The notes under the pieces are model-generated. The model saw only the letters and a program-made list of their open reading frames with translations. It was not told the DNA's origin and made no database searches. Positions 38,291 to 50,561 of a DNA stretch of 64,000 nt are shown here, in pieces. Positions within the stretch are counted from its first letter, which is position 1. The number at the start of each line of letters is the position of its first letter. The position numbers and the translations under genes are program-made. The DNA is from Solenopsis invicta (lineage: Eukaryota > Arthropoda > Insecta > Hymenoptera > Formicidae), in the NCBI RefSeq assembly GCF_016802725.1, contig NC_052667.1, positions 21,536,346-21,600,345 of the forward strand, written 5' to 3'.

Positions 38291-39308
38291 GTGTACGAAT
38301 ACGCGCAGCCTCAAAATGCAACGGTAAAAGGAGATAATAGGGAATAGACTACTAATAGGAAGAGAGGCTTATTTTTTTAAAGAAAGCACTGTATAGGTAA
38401 TCGCTTAAAGTTATTACAAAACACGCTCTAATGAACAGGGCAACAATTGCTTTTTTTATACAAGTATACTGCAAATCCAAATGCGTAGTCACTTTTTACA
38501 TATTTGCATTTTTTATGCATTAAACTAAATTTATGCATGTAATTTTTGTACTTCTTAAACGTTTAGACGTGTATCAATATTATTAAATTACACGTCTAAG
38601 CGTGTCAAAAATACAAAAAAATACATAAAAAGCGTAAAAAGTAACAACATAATTTTATATACAAAAATATACTTATATTTTTTTATTTTTTATAAAAACT
38701 ATAATTAATTTTCATAAATTTTTCATATTTTAAAGTTATTTATCATTGTGTAATAATTTCATTTTATATAAACTATCATTTTAGATTACTCCAGCACAAA
38801 AATGTTTTTTATCCTTGTGAATAATATTTTGATGATAATGTTTATTTTATGTAATAATTTAAGATTTAGTTTTATGTTTTTATTGCCCATGTGTAAATAT
38901 TGTTATTTTATTTTTGTGTACCGTATTGTACAGTTAAAATATTAATTGCGTTTAATTTTATTCTGATCGGTTTACATAAATAAACAAGTTTGCATTTATT
39001 GTATTGTTCATTTGTAACATTTGATCTCTATTCCTGTTATATCCCATTTTTTAACCCTCTCTTTTTCACATTTTTTATTTTTTTGTTAATACTAAAATTA
39101 GATTTAAATTTTGTGGATCTCCATTAATTGGATGTTATAGCTGAGAAATGTTTCTTAGAGTTCTATATAATTTAGAAGTCTTAATATATATTATATTTAT
39201 ATCAAAACATATTAATTTAAAAATAGATATTTTGTATTGCATATATTTATCCCGCCAATAGTATCAAATACAATATATAGTATTGGTTCACTTTTCTAGT
39301 CAATAACG
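38291..39308. other. AT-rich, T-rich run-in to the recursive site
   Basis: Holds the 38462-38676 fold-back. T-rich on the + strand after 38680. A small hairpin (CCAATAGTAT against ATAGTATTGG, one mismatch) lies at 39255-39286, just upstream of the pyrimidine tract. Confidence 0.6.
38462..38676. mobile_element. Fold-back repeat with 11-bp perfect core
   Basis: The core TTAGACGTGTA at 38563-38573 is exactly complementary to 38589-38599 around a 15-nt loop. Outside it the arms stay similar with gaps. TTTTTGTA, a TTTTTATG-type block and a CACTTTTTAC/TTACTTTTTAC block occur in mirrored order out to about 38462 and 38676. The arms are degenerate, as expected for an old fold-back MITE. No open frame is present. 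Confidence 0.5.
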
Positions 39309-39333
39309 TTTTTTTCTTTCTTTTCAGGTGAGT
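39309..39333 (+). promoter_or_regulatory. Candidate recursive splice site (ratchet point, zero-length exon)
   Basis: A run of pyrimidines (39309-39324) leads into CAG, with AG at 39326-39327. It is followed with no gap by GTGAGT at 39328-39333. This is the combined 3' and 5' splice-site layout of recursive splice sites described in long Drosophila introns, where a big intron is removed in steps and no exon sequence is left in the mRNA. A branch-site-like stretch with several adenines (around 39296-39306) lies just upstream, after a long T-rich run-in. No coding sequence flanks the site, which fits a zero-length exon inside an intron. The splice signals are seen directly. Use in vivo, and the host gene, are inference. 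A chance match or an unannotated short non-coding exon are the alternatives. Confidence 0.5.
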
Positions 39334-39521
39334 CATATGTCACGAAGCTACTTCATATTTATGGTACCTGAAAACGATGGGTAAGCGCAATATAAAAATA
39401 GTGCCGATGCTAGCTCAATTGTCAGAAAATCCATTTTTTTCACAGAATCTCGAAAGAAACGCGCTTATATTGCAAATCTTGTAATTCGTGATTTTAAGGA
39501 TACGACGGAAAAATAGAAATC

Positions 39522-39604
39522 ATGATGCTTGAGTTTCAAGCTTAATAAGCTAATAAACTGGCTACTGTAATAATAGCTTATTAAGCTTGAAACTCAAACA
39601 TCAT
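39522..39604. repeat. 31-bp near-perfect hairpin with 21-nt loop
   Basis: The arm 39522-39552 is the reverse complement of 39574-39604 at 30 of 31 positions. The single exception (39528 against 39598) is C/A on the + strand and becomes a G-U wobble in a - strand transcript, so a - strand RNA would pair along all 31 positions. The loop is 39553-39573. Arm and loop sizes suit a precursor of small RNAs or a very small fold-back MITE. The almost total pairing is more typical of a young fold-back element or hairpin siRNA source than of a conserved animal microRNA. I recognise no known microRNA seed. It lies about 195 bp downstream of the candidate recursive splice site. Confidence 0.75.
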
Positions 39605-42433
39605 AATTTTATATATACATATATATAAATCGCGTTATACGGACGAACTATTTCAAAGATACGGGAAAAGTTTAAAAGTTAGCGAACGCCGCGTATAACT
39701 CGCGATATTTTTCATTCTGTTTACGGCAGTGGAGTTGTCAGGCATAATGGCGTAATCGTTTGTCAAAGTCGAACGGGGGTCTCTTCGCTCTCGTGAAACA
39801 TAAATCCCGTGATTTACAAAAGTGACACGTAATACGGACGGAGGAAATGGCGATTTATGCATAATCCGGAACGCAATTTTCCGTACATCAACGAAAACTT
39901 ATCCTGTTCCCCGCTTTTCTCCGAGTGAGAGTGGATGCGCGCGCGAGTAGAATACTGCGGTGCTCTCTCCTCAAAGAGGAGTGGATACAATCGTGATTTT
40001 AGCGAGGTCCACGAGGCAACATAATAAAAGTCTTATTCCAGCGGAATAAGAATCCCGCCTGTATCTTATTGCATTCGACGACATTTCATTACGGCGACTC
40101 GGAACGACGGCGTCGCGGGGCGTACGACAAATAAATGCGAATTATTCTGATACCGGATGGGACCCTCCGCTAACATCGAGGGGTTGGTTGGCGCGGAGAA
40201 GGCCAGATAAGGAGAGCGTAGCGAGTGGAAGCGTAGGTCGGCTCGAGAATGAGAACGACTGACTGCGAGGGGTAGTTTGTAGCCCGGGGGTACCGTTCGC
40301 AAAACGGAGGTGGAGCGAAGAGGATCGCGAGTGGGAGGGAGATGCGGAGACGATAACTCGATCGGACATCCCGAGGCGGACGATGCGATGCAATAGTTTG
40401 TATCCGGTGGAGGGTGAGCCACCTCCAATCTTGGCCACGAAGCGCCGCCGCTTAAACAGCCACGACAGAAGCCATTACTTACTCCCTCGTAGCCCGTGGC
40501 GCTGAGGAAGAAGAGCACCTACTCGAATTATTTTCACGGATTCGGCCGCTTCGATCGCGCTCACCGTCCTCGACTAATATGTACATATATATACATATCT
40601 CTCTTTTTCGGGACAAACTTTGTTAGGATAATACGCCCTATTGCGTAATGAAGGTGATTAAAGTCGCTTGCCTAATTACTGCCTAATGGTAATGAATTCG
40701 CGAGTACATCGATCGCGAGCTTAGTGTATAGCACGGGACGCCCGAGATGTTCGACGTTATAGTCTCGACGGCTGAAACGACGCGGGGGATGTGGACATTT
40801 AACATTCAACGCGTATGATTAGACAGTCTGGCGGTGCACAGCGAATACGCTCTGCCGGGAGGGCGGGCGGAAACTTCGGGATGAATTATGTAAGGCAAAG
40901 TACTTCATTCGTCTTGCTCTTGTTATTTGGTGGGTGTAGTTAAACTCCGCGTATTACCGCGTCTGAAATATCGCCCGTAATTTTTAAGGCGAACGTGCCA
41001 CCGACTGTACCCTATTCCCTTTCCGCGTCGCCGGTTGTTATTCCGTCGCCTCCGTTTGTGTAGAACATACCGACGTCGTCGTCGCCGCCGCCGCCGGTGT
41101 GACGCGACGCCGAGGCCCCGTGCGACGTTAAAATTTCACAGAGGTCGCCCACGTGTCTCGTAACAAGCCGCCGCGCCGAGGTACTGGAATATTGCGTTCA
41201 TTTTCAAACCGTTTAGCGATCAGTTGTCCCAACGGATTGATCCAAGGATTGACCTTCTAAGTTCTGGAATATTGCGATAATTATCGTAATTGAGTAACCT
41301 TTGCCATTCCATTTAAAATGTATCATTTGAGTTTCCATTGGTTTTCGAATATAACGTCCCAAGGTCCAGTAAATTTCTAGTAGAGTAGACTATGCGTACC
41401 AAAGTTCGAGAGAAGTTGTTAACCATCCCAACCACGAGATCGAAATCGGAGAGCTTTCGCCTACTTATCACGGGTATTAATCTTGTCGTATGCACTGCGG
41501 ATGATCTCAAAGCAGGTTCAAGTAGATTCGGGCACGAGTATATTCGTGAGCGAATTTGCGCGAGATCGAATGAAGATTGACGGCTGCATCGGCTGGCGTG
41601 TGAGCTATTCCTCTATTCTAGCGATTCACGGTAAAAAGTTTATGAGGAGATGAGGAGATGGTTCCGTAAGAGGAAACTAAACGAAACGCCTGTCAAGACT
41701 GAACACGGGAGAAGCGAGAGTAGCGTCGAAAACCATGCGGAAGCAGCGAGAAACAGATTTGTCGCAAAGGAGAGAGGGCTACACGTAGAAGCAAATGCCG
41801 ATGTAAGCCGCTCATCCGGCAAACATTACACAAGCTTACCGGACCGCGTCTCTCGGCTGGACCGTACCTAGAAATTTGCTCGTTCAACACGCGGCGGATA
41901 TATGTAGTACACAACAGGTAACTGCTTGTTGCACCCCCGTGCATCCTTGGATAACTCTATTCGGGCGACCTCCGCCCTGAGAGACCTCCAGCCTGTCTTA
42001 AACCACGGCAAAGCGGATGTGTTTCCAGCGAAAGACGACACAGAGCAAAGCTGCGCCGTGAGATACCGTGGAACCGAACGGTAACCGCTCAACCGTGAGC
42101 TCGGATGACTACGGGTTTTCACGCTAAATAAGGAAACTGCTGCTGCCGCTGTTGCTGCGGTACGATACACGTGCTTCTCTTAGCAGGATGTTGAGGATAA
42201 AAGACGCGGATGTATTGTACGATGTACCGCGTACGGCAGAATAACGACGTGCGTGTAATTGTGCATCTAAAATCGCTGAATATACAAATAAAAAATTTAA
42301 AATAAAATGGAAAGATATCGTGACGTCATTCGTAGCTTATTTTGCAGAAAAGAGATGTTTGCAATGCAATGTTTGGAAATATGGTAAAAATATAGAAATA
42401 AATTAAGAGACTGATCTCTAATGTATTACCAAG

Positions 42434-42466
42434 CTAGAAATCCTAGAAATCCTAGAAATCCTAGGA
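42434..42466. repeat. (CTAGAAATC)3 minisatellite
   Basis: Three perfect 9-bp units (42434-42460) are followed by a diverging partial unit. Confidence 0.95.
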
Positions 42467-42672
42467 ATTGGTGTCCGACTTCCTCTTGCATAACCATGCT
42501 GTATTTTGGGGAAACAACCCAGCGCGCCTGAAAGTCGCATTGGGCGAGACATTCCGTTTACATCAGCCTAAAAGGTTTCGCCCGGCGGAATAATTAGGAA
42601 AGCCGCGACGAAGATTTAGGTAGACATTTAGGTGCCGGTGAGACGGCGACGGTTTAAAGCGCGACGGTGGCA

Positions 42673-42693
42673 GCGGCGGCGGCGGCGGCGGCG
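42673..42693. repeat. (GGC)n triplet repeat
   Basis: Seven GGC/GCG units, flanked on both sides by GCGACGGTGG. Confidence 0.95.
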
Positions 42694-43608
42694 ACGGTGG
42701 GCGACGCGTCACGCGGACGTCGAGACGCTGCAAACGCCGGTTAATCGTCTTGGTTATATGCCCGGCATACCCGGGCGGTAGAAAGCGCGGATTTAATTAA
42801 AACTAGTAGCCCACGGCGAACATATTTTCCGAGAGAGGATACGCCCTCCTCGTACTCCTCGTTACACGGGCGGAGAGAGAGAACTCGGTGGGCGTTTCGG
42901 TTCCGGCATTCCGCGCAATGCCGCCGGCCTTTTTCCTGCCGAGGAGATGAGAAAATGTACAAAGTGCGTCCGAATTCAGAACACGAAATACGATGAATGG
43001 AATCTCCGCGCGGGCAAGCGCGGATTCGACGCTCCGACGTGGCGATAAATTATTTATTATGGGCGCGCAGAGAGGCCAAGGCGAAACGCGATGCCCCCTC
43101 GCGCGCGGTGTTATCGAAAAAATTCTATATACGCGTTCGTTCGTGCGATAGACGCTTATACGCTTCCGCGATCCGGCGCCCGATTCATACAATTCGCCGT
43201 TACGAGCGCATAATTGCTGTACAGAATATAATATCGGGACTGCATAGTCATAATTAGGGCCAGCCTGAATGCTCGCAATTCAGGTAATAATGCTATTGAT
43301 TGAGAAGAACCATTACGCATGTATATCGCGTGTAGTTATTAATGTACGATAAATGCACCGGATACAAGCGTCTACGTGTATTAATTAGTTCCCGTGTAAT
43401 CGCAAATGTACACACGCTTATGCATCCATTCAGTCTACAAAACCTATACACCTCTATTGATCCATCGGTTACACGAAACCGACGAGCATTCTTCCTCGTC
43501 CATCGTGCCGTTCCGATTCAACGCTATCGCGCGATTGGATGGACTACTCGCCAAAGTTCCACACAAAGCGCCGATATTCCTCGCCATTAAGTGGACAATT
43601 AAATAGAT

Positions 43609-43639
43609 GAGAGAGGAAGAGAGACAGAGAGAGAGAGAT
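43609..43639. repeat. (GA)n microsatellite, interrupted
   Basis: Three GA blocks are separated by GAA and CA. Confidence 0.9.
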
Positions 43640-45704
43640 ATCGCGCTCGCGATCGATGTTGTAATTCGAGCCGGCCATTTTAACGGATAAACCACCTTGG
43701 CATATTGCGTATCTCTGCGTCGACGAATTAGCGGATACATCTCGCGACCTTCCCGTAAACGTTTTACGGGCCGCTACGGGGTCGAAATGGATGCACACGC
43801 AATCAAGAACTTGCACACGCTGCGGCCGACAGGGTTCCGCGTAAATGACAATTTACAACGTAAAACCCTTGCCCGAGGGCCTCGCTGTTCCAAAAGGGGG
43901 GAGGTACACCATCCTCCGGAAACTTTGAGGGAAAGTACGAACGCGCATTCCCTCGAGATGCGCTGATACGTCCGATCGCCGTGAAACGTGAGCCGTACTG
44001 CGCGACATAAAAGTAAGGATCCACCTAGCATCGGCGTCGTGGCGGCACGTAACGCATGAAATCGCTAGGAAGGAGCGACATAAACGCGCTCGGTCGCGCC
44101 GTTTATCGCTTCGTTCCGCGAGACGTGAATGACGCGCACCGGTGCGATTCCCGTGAACGTGATACGAACAACGAGAAGCACGGTAATAATGGTAAGAATA
44201 ATGCGATGCGCCAGTAGTAACGCGGCAGAAACGTACGATCGATTATAAACCTAGCCCGGCGCGGCGATTCGACTCCGATGACGACGCAGATGGACCGTCG
44301 CTCATCGTCGGTTTTATGCGCGTTTTAAGTATGTTTGGGACAGATTAAGCAAGCGATTTACGGTTTACGATCTCTCTCACTCTCTCCCTCTCTCGAATCG
44401 GACCTTCGTCCAACCCGCTGGTAAATAATTTACAGATCGGATCGAGCGACGGAGGTTAAAGGAGTTTTAGTGTTCGAATGTAAACGAAAATCCGACGTGA
44501 TAGTCGATGCATGATTTAAAGCACCGATGCGGCGAACTAAGGACGGTAAAAGACCCAAAGTCTACTTCGGGCGCGCACGATCAAAGAGTTTTATCAAGAC
44601 AGAGTAGAAGCTACTTCGAAAACTCAAAGAACTGGAATAGAACTTTATCTGATGAGAGATTTGCGATTGTAACGATTATTCGATAATCTCTTTTTATAAG
44701 AATACAAACAAATTTAAACGATCGTTTTGTTTTTCGTCATCGCTTAGAGATACCACTTTGCTTCAATTCTGACTTGAACAAACGTTATTCTTGTTCTCCA
44801 GATTTTATCGCCGTTGCTCAGATGCAGCACTTTAGAAAAACGTCTATGTAAAAAAAAAATCTACTAATCGGGTCCAAGAATAATCCAACCAAAATCAAAT
44901 ACACTTTGCAGTATATTATATCACGATGAAAGATGTAATATCTTGTATTTTTTTGTAACTTGTCATGAAAAACAAAAATTTAAGCTGTAATGTACACAAT
45001 AATAATTATCAAATATCAATTATAAAATGATCCTACTTTTGAAATGTGTGTAAAAGAAGCGGAAGGAGGATGATTTTTGTTTGTGCATATTCAAACGTCA
45101 GACGGGATGGACGATGGGGACTTGGCGAATATCCTGTATAATTTTCAACTTTGTACATTCAAATTCGGACGTTGTTACCGCGAAAGCGCGATAGCCCCGC
45201 CGGTACACCGTGATTTTTTCGCAGAATGTTTTTGCGCAGTATTCTCTCGTGATACGATTAAAATCACTCCCTTTGTACGGGCGAGCGTGCGCACTTATAC
45301 AAATCGAACGTCCACACCAACGCGAGTATACCATCGCGACTCTAATGCCGGGTAGCGCGACGTATTTCCATGACGAGACCGTGCGCCGCCTCCGGTACTT
45401 TCCGTCCCGACAGATCAATTTCCATCGCGATATCCCGGTGCCTGCCTCTCGACGAAGACCCGCAGGCCGGACAATCGAAAACCTGGCCCGAGGGTGTACG
45501 CGGATTTCTCGTTTCACGGCGCCGCCTGCGTCGGCGATGCCGCCGTGTTTTCGGTGTCCCCGCGGACGTCGGCACGTCTGTTTGTCCACTTCGGTCTCCA
45601 CGGCCTCGGAGATATCCGGCCGACCCTACTCCTTTCCCTGCATTGACCACCCCCGCTCGTCCCGCGCGATCACGTACGTGTGTGAGATCGAGTATACACC
45701 CGCG

Positions 45705-45777
45705 CGTATGTATATATACACGTGTGTGTGTGTGTATATGTATATTGTATATATATGTTGTGTACATATGTACATCT
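45705..45777. repeat. TA/TG/TATG compound repeat
   Basis: TATG and TA steps lead into (GT)n at 45722-45735, then TATA-rich and TACATATG units. It produces Tyr/Ile/Cys/Val-rich peptides in overlapping frames on both strands. Confidence 0.9.
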
Positions 45778-48051
45778 CTATCTATATGCACGTAGGTATA
45801 CGCCTCCGCCTCCGTGAGAGACCGTCCCTCCGGTGTCAGTTGCGCGTGTTTGCTATGCTCGCCCAGGCATGTTTCCAACTAAACTAACCCCGCCACGCCT
45901 CGTCGCATCGACGACGCCGCTGCGGCGAGGCGCGCCGCCCCGAATCGAGTCGTTCTCGAGACCTGCGGATACCCGCGCTATAACGACGCGGACGAGTCCA
46001 TACGTCCATCAAATAAAATTAAGGAAATTTGTGCGCTCGATGAGAGGAAAGAAACGCAAAAGGAACGGCGGCGCAAGGGTCGCCTGCCCGCGGTGCTTAT
46101 TTGTCATTAACATGAAATTTCCTTATTAATTAGAGTAGAGTTTAAATAAAAGTGATGAAATCGCGACAAATCGTGTTCAATTTAAAGCACGTTCGTGGTT
46201 GAAAGAGAAATCTCAGAAAACGCTGCATCGCGTCGGTGGCACAGCGAGGTCCTTGTCCGAAGACAAGGAACGATAACTCCGGTGATCTCCCCAACTGACG
46301 ACGGGGTTAACCGAGCGTCGCTCGGCAGCCTTCGAGCTTGCTTTTACATTTGCATTCGACCGTCCGTCCGGTCGGTCCTTTGCCCGTGCTTAATTCGAGC
46401 AGAAAGTAGTCGAGCGAACCCGTAGTGTACAGGGACTCATAATTTCTGCTCGACGGCGCCTTCAAAGACGTGGAGAAACGTAATAACGTGGGGAAAGAGG
46501 GAGGACGGAGAGAAAGAGAGAGGGAGAGATGGAAAACGGGGGAGAGGAGAAATGGGGAAGAGCGTGCTGCTGGAGAAAGAGCCATCGGGAGAAAGAGGGA
46601 AATGAGGGTCAGAGCGAGACAGCGGCAGATACGGAGAAATGGTTGAAATCGTGACCAAACCGCTGCTTTGATATACTTTATATAGTCCCTGCTCCAGAGG
46701 AAAGAGAGGTCGGGACCACTTTGATTACCAGATGATATACTGAAAGTCCGCGACGAAATGGCGATTCGCCCAGGCAAGTCGAGGGATGCGCCCAACCATA
46801 AAGATTTCCGGGAGGAGTCTTGTGCACAATCGTATGCACGTTATTTCGTTATATTCATCAAAGGAGATATAAAACATATTTGCACCGCAATTAATGCTGC
46901 ATATGACGGAAGAGTGAAAGCGCGATTCGTCGAGCGTTCCGAAATGTTTCGAAATTTTATATCGCTCATCGGTCACACCTCGATCTCATCTCGATCATCG
47001 TAAATTGCGGTATCTTTTTATTAATTGCTTCCTACCGATATCGAGGCTTCACGTACAACGTCTGAAATTCTTAAGGAAACACTTGCTTCCTTCCTTTGAA
47101 GTGACGGGGCGAACTATAATTTCCTTATTTGAACGTTATATAAAGCGAACCAGCCGGGATAGAACGCGGAATTCCAATATCGACAACGAACAATATCCGC
47201 GCGAGCTCCCGCTCCGGGAGAGAAGGGAAGAAAAAGAGAGAGAGAGAGACGCAGAGGGACGGAGAGAGGCGAGAATACAGCGGTGAGCTCAATAACTGGG
47301 ATGAATAATATCGAAGACGTCGTAACTATGTATTATATACCGGACACGGCACAGGGGATTAAACCGTCTGTATTTTTATAACGGGATATTACCCGCTGCC
47401 AAATCGCCACTAAACGTAATCTCGGCCGAGCCTGCCGCTTAATAACGCCAAACGAAGTTTCGCAACTGCTTATATATTTTGTAAATATATATAATCAACC
47501 GCGCGGCTTCACCCGAGCCATATTTAATAGCTTGGATGCCAGTTTCCATGGAGTAATCCAGATGAACCCACGAGAGATTTAGGCCAGGGACGAATACCCG
47601 TTCTAGGCGACGCGACGTCAAGATTTGTAAGCGCGATTCGTAACCACTCCGTGACAAGTTCAATTTACAGAGTCACAAGTAATTTAAAAAAAAAGAAAAG
47701 AAAAAAATTATCATGTTTGTTCATTAATTTGCTACACTTTACATCTGAAGTAAATAACAAGACACGAGTCTATTTAGCGTAAATCTGCGAGTTCTGAGGC
47801 ACTTTTGAATACGAATATCGAAACGTCGCGAGAAGTTTAGTGGAAACTCTAGAAACATCAAGTTCCACTTGAGATGTTATCGAGTATTCGAGGCGCGCGA
47901 TTTTGCAGATGAGACTACGCCATTGATTCGGATCCACGGTTTGATCGTCTGTCGTCGGTTAATTTTTCAAATTATTCGGAATAAACCTGTAACTGCTCGA
48001 AGTAGAAACCCCAGAGTGATAGCCGTGGCTGTGATTGTCGATGCAAATACA

Positions 48052-48053
<2 letters not shown>

Positions 48054-48096
<43 letters not shown>
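48054..48096. repeat. (CT)21 microsatellite
   Basis: Forty-three bases of uninterrupted CT. Confidence 0.97.
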
Positions 48097-48099
<3 letters not shown>

Positions 48100-48732
48100 T
48101 CACTTCCGTCTCAACCCCCTGCTTCCCATCAGGTTTTCCTCCTCGCTCTCTTTCGGTCGGTCTGATTCCGTTGCTCTACCAAGGGAGGAAAAGAGAAGAG
48201 CTGGAGCTTTCTGCGGCCTGCACCCAACCCCCCCATGAATAATGCAAGCCCGATGTAATTGATCGCCCAATCGGAATGGCCTTTTATTTACTTTCCTCCG
48301 TTCCTAACCGTCCGTTCGTTCCTTCGCTCCCTTCGAAAGTTATTTGACATCGCTTACGAGCGCGGAATGCGTTTCGCTCTTCCCTCCGTCACGTCGCGCA
48401 GCACGTCCGTCGTTCGTCGATGTCGATGGCACCGCCGTGCGATGATGACATTAAATGCCATCGGTATCGCGTCTCATCACCGTTCCCGGACATCCGATTT
48501 GGAAGATAACGTTACGAGAAACTTACATGACAGCAATCGCACGACGCAATCTCGCGAACATGCTCGCTTCGTCGTAGCTGTCTCAAATTTTGCTGTGACG
48601 ACGTGGCTACATACGCACGGTAAACCTCGTCTCAAAATAACTACGGCACGTAGCTAACCATAGAGCATAGACATTTGTATGCTTTTATCCTGTAACTTTG
48701 CGATAACTATATGCCTGCATCCTGTAATAGCA

Positions 48733-48735
<3 letters not shown>

Positions 48736-48763
<28 letters not shown>
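48736..48763. repeat. (AC)14 microsatellite
   Basis: Fourteen uninterrupted AC units. Confidence 0.96.
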
Positions 48764-48766
<3 letters not shown>

Positions 48767-50241
48767 GTACCTCTTTGAGGAAGATTTGTAGTCACCGAAT
48801 AATTCCCTCGCGACTGCTCCTGTCGACTCAATCGCATATCATGTTTGATTGGTTTCGAAGCGAGTCCAGGTGTCGAAATAAATCAATCGTAAAGGGCAAT
48901 CGCGCACCCCCGTCTTGGGAAATATCTTCCCCGATTCGGGCAGATCTGACACGACATCGGACATCGCCGTTACCTTTGGGCGTCAGAAACTTTGATGCTC
49001 ACGTATTCGTAAGCATCTAGGTATTGCTTGGCCTCACATTTCGTTCTTTTCCCTTTGCTTTTCGCGAACTTCGTTGCCCAAGATCGCGACAGAAGCAAAG
49101 GGGAGAGATCGTATATACAGTATAGCTCGAAATCCCGTTGGGGTTTGGGCGACCCGATTCAGTGCGGTGGCAACGAATCGGACAGGAAAATGTGTGGGTG
49201 AAGGCGAGATGGAAGGGAAAAGAGAGGATGGCCGTGTTAAAAAGTGTGAGCGAGAAAGGGAGACGGAGAGAGAACAGACTAAAAGGATGAGGGAGTCACC
49301 AGACTGCACGGTAAACGTGGGTCATTTCGAATCCTGGGCAAGCCCGTTCCCCAGCCCGAAAAGTTTCTTTCCGTCCTCGAGTACTATAACTCGACAAATT
49401 CAATCTAATGCCGGCTCGAACCGAATCCCGTTTTATCGAAATTTCAGGCAACATAATTTTCGGCGGTTCGCGAACGAAAGAGGGCGAACCGAGTTGGCAT
49501 AGGCAGGCTGCAGGCGGTAGACGGGCAAGGCGGCAGACAGGGCGTAGGTCGATGTAGGTTGGCAGGAGAGGGTGGCCGTGAAGGGGCGGTAGCAGCCGCT
49601 TCCACAGAGATAATGCAGTTATTTCATGCCCGGGCACCGGTAATTGGCTGCACGTTCGCGGCGGAGGCAGCCAACACCGGCTCTTCGTCCGCTCTCGGTC
49701 GCGAGACATTACGACGTTGCTCCGGGCCAATTTCTCAGTCACGAAGTTAATGGCTACTTCTGACGAGAATTATCCCTTTTTTTCCGCCTTCTCCTCCCCG
49801 ATCTGGCAAACTCAATAATACACCGCATCGTCGATAGGCATCGCGACCCGCCAAGGATTGGAATTTTGTACGAGCTTGCAACAAACACCAACGTCATAAT
49901 TGATAAAAATTTTTTCGTGAAAGTTCATTACCCTATCAGCCTCTCGCGCAACAACGTTTTCCAACTTTAGCGCTCTAAACCCCTCGGTCGCAGTAATCGC
50001 GTTTACCGTTGCCCAACTTTTGATTATGTGGAAACGATTCACGGTGTTAATAAGGTTTCTGCTTGGTCGCGCCGAGTTAACAGAATGGAGCTTGCGTAAA
50101 ATTAATGGCAAATGCGTTCCGTTTCGAATTATCTTCTTCACCTTATTAACCACTCAAAATTTTTCTGTCTATGTTTCCACTAAAGCAAAAATTCTCAAAC
50201 TGATTGCTACAACCACGAATCTATAAAAGTATTTCTTCGCA

Positions 50242-50474
50242 CACTCAAAGAAAAAAAAATCTTACCAGCAACTAGAAATTTAAGGACAAATAGCACCTCA
50301 GCTATGTTTGAAGTTGTAATGAGAACAATAAATAAGTTACATGAACTAAAAAAATATAGCATAACCATTTGTTAAATAATACAGAAATTAATATTACAGA
50401 AAAATAGTAACACAAATGTAGGTAATGAGAAAAAATGGAGTCTGTTAAAATTCGAATTTCATTTTCTCTCAGTG
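50242..50474. mobile_element. Possible short TIR element (about 230 bp)
   Basis: The left end CACTCAAAGAAAA (50242-50254) and the inverted right end (CACTGAGAGAAAA read on the - strand from 50474) differ at two of 13 positions. The interior is AT-rich and non-coding. I see no clear target-site duplication, and the paired ends are short. The same terminal motif occurs at 27498-27510. Confidence 0.35.
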
Positions 50475-50529
50475 AATATTATTCTGACAAAAATTTTACT
50501 CAATAATTTTTCATAAACGGCAATATAAT

Positions 50530-50561
50530 ATATTTATCAAACGTAACATATTTATCAAACG
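50530..50561. repeat. Direct repeat, 18-bp period
   Basis: ATATTTATCAAACG occurs at 50530-50543 and again at 50548-50561. Confidence 0.85.

Larger units (their letters stand above)
39334..44640. other. GC-leaning non-coding stretch
   Basis: After the 39522 hairpin and a TA-rich run (39611-39628) the sequence is CpG-rich. It has CGT/CGC triplets near 41070-41096, the 42434 minisatellite, the GGC repeat and a TACATAT/ATATGTA inverted pair at 40577-40598. Frames are open on both strands at 40066-40518 and 42741-44031 and are unrecognised. Confidence 0.55.
44641..49800. other. AT-rich patch then GC-leaning stretch
   Basis: Bases 44641-45060 are AT-rich. Bases 45061-46120 are GC-rich, with long frames on both strands explained by GC content and the TG repeat. 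Purine-rich tracts lie at about 46480-46630 and 49195-49300, and (CT)21 and (AC)14 also fall here. No gene is recognised. Confidence 0.55.

Noticed and set aside
42434..42466. Short tandem array considered as a CRISPR-like array
   Set aside because: The 9-bp units are adjacent without spacers, so it is a simple minisatellite.
45210..45887. 225-codon + frame, with a 178-codon - frame over the same bases
   Set aside because: Both strands are open, the interval is GC-rich, and the C-terminal part is translated from the TA/TG compound repeat. No domain is recognisable.
49409..49425. TCGAACC on +, giving a B-box-like GGTTCGAG on -
   Set aside because: The T-stem fails at its second base pair and no cloverleaf can be drawn.
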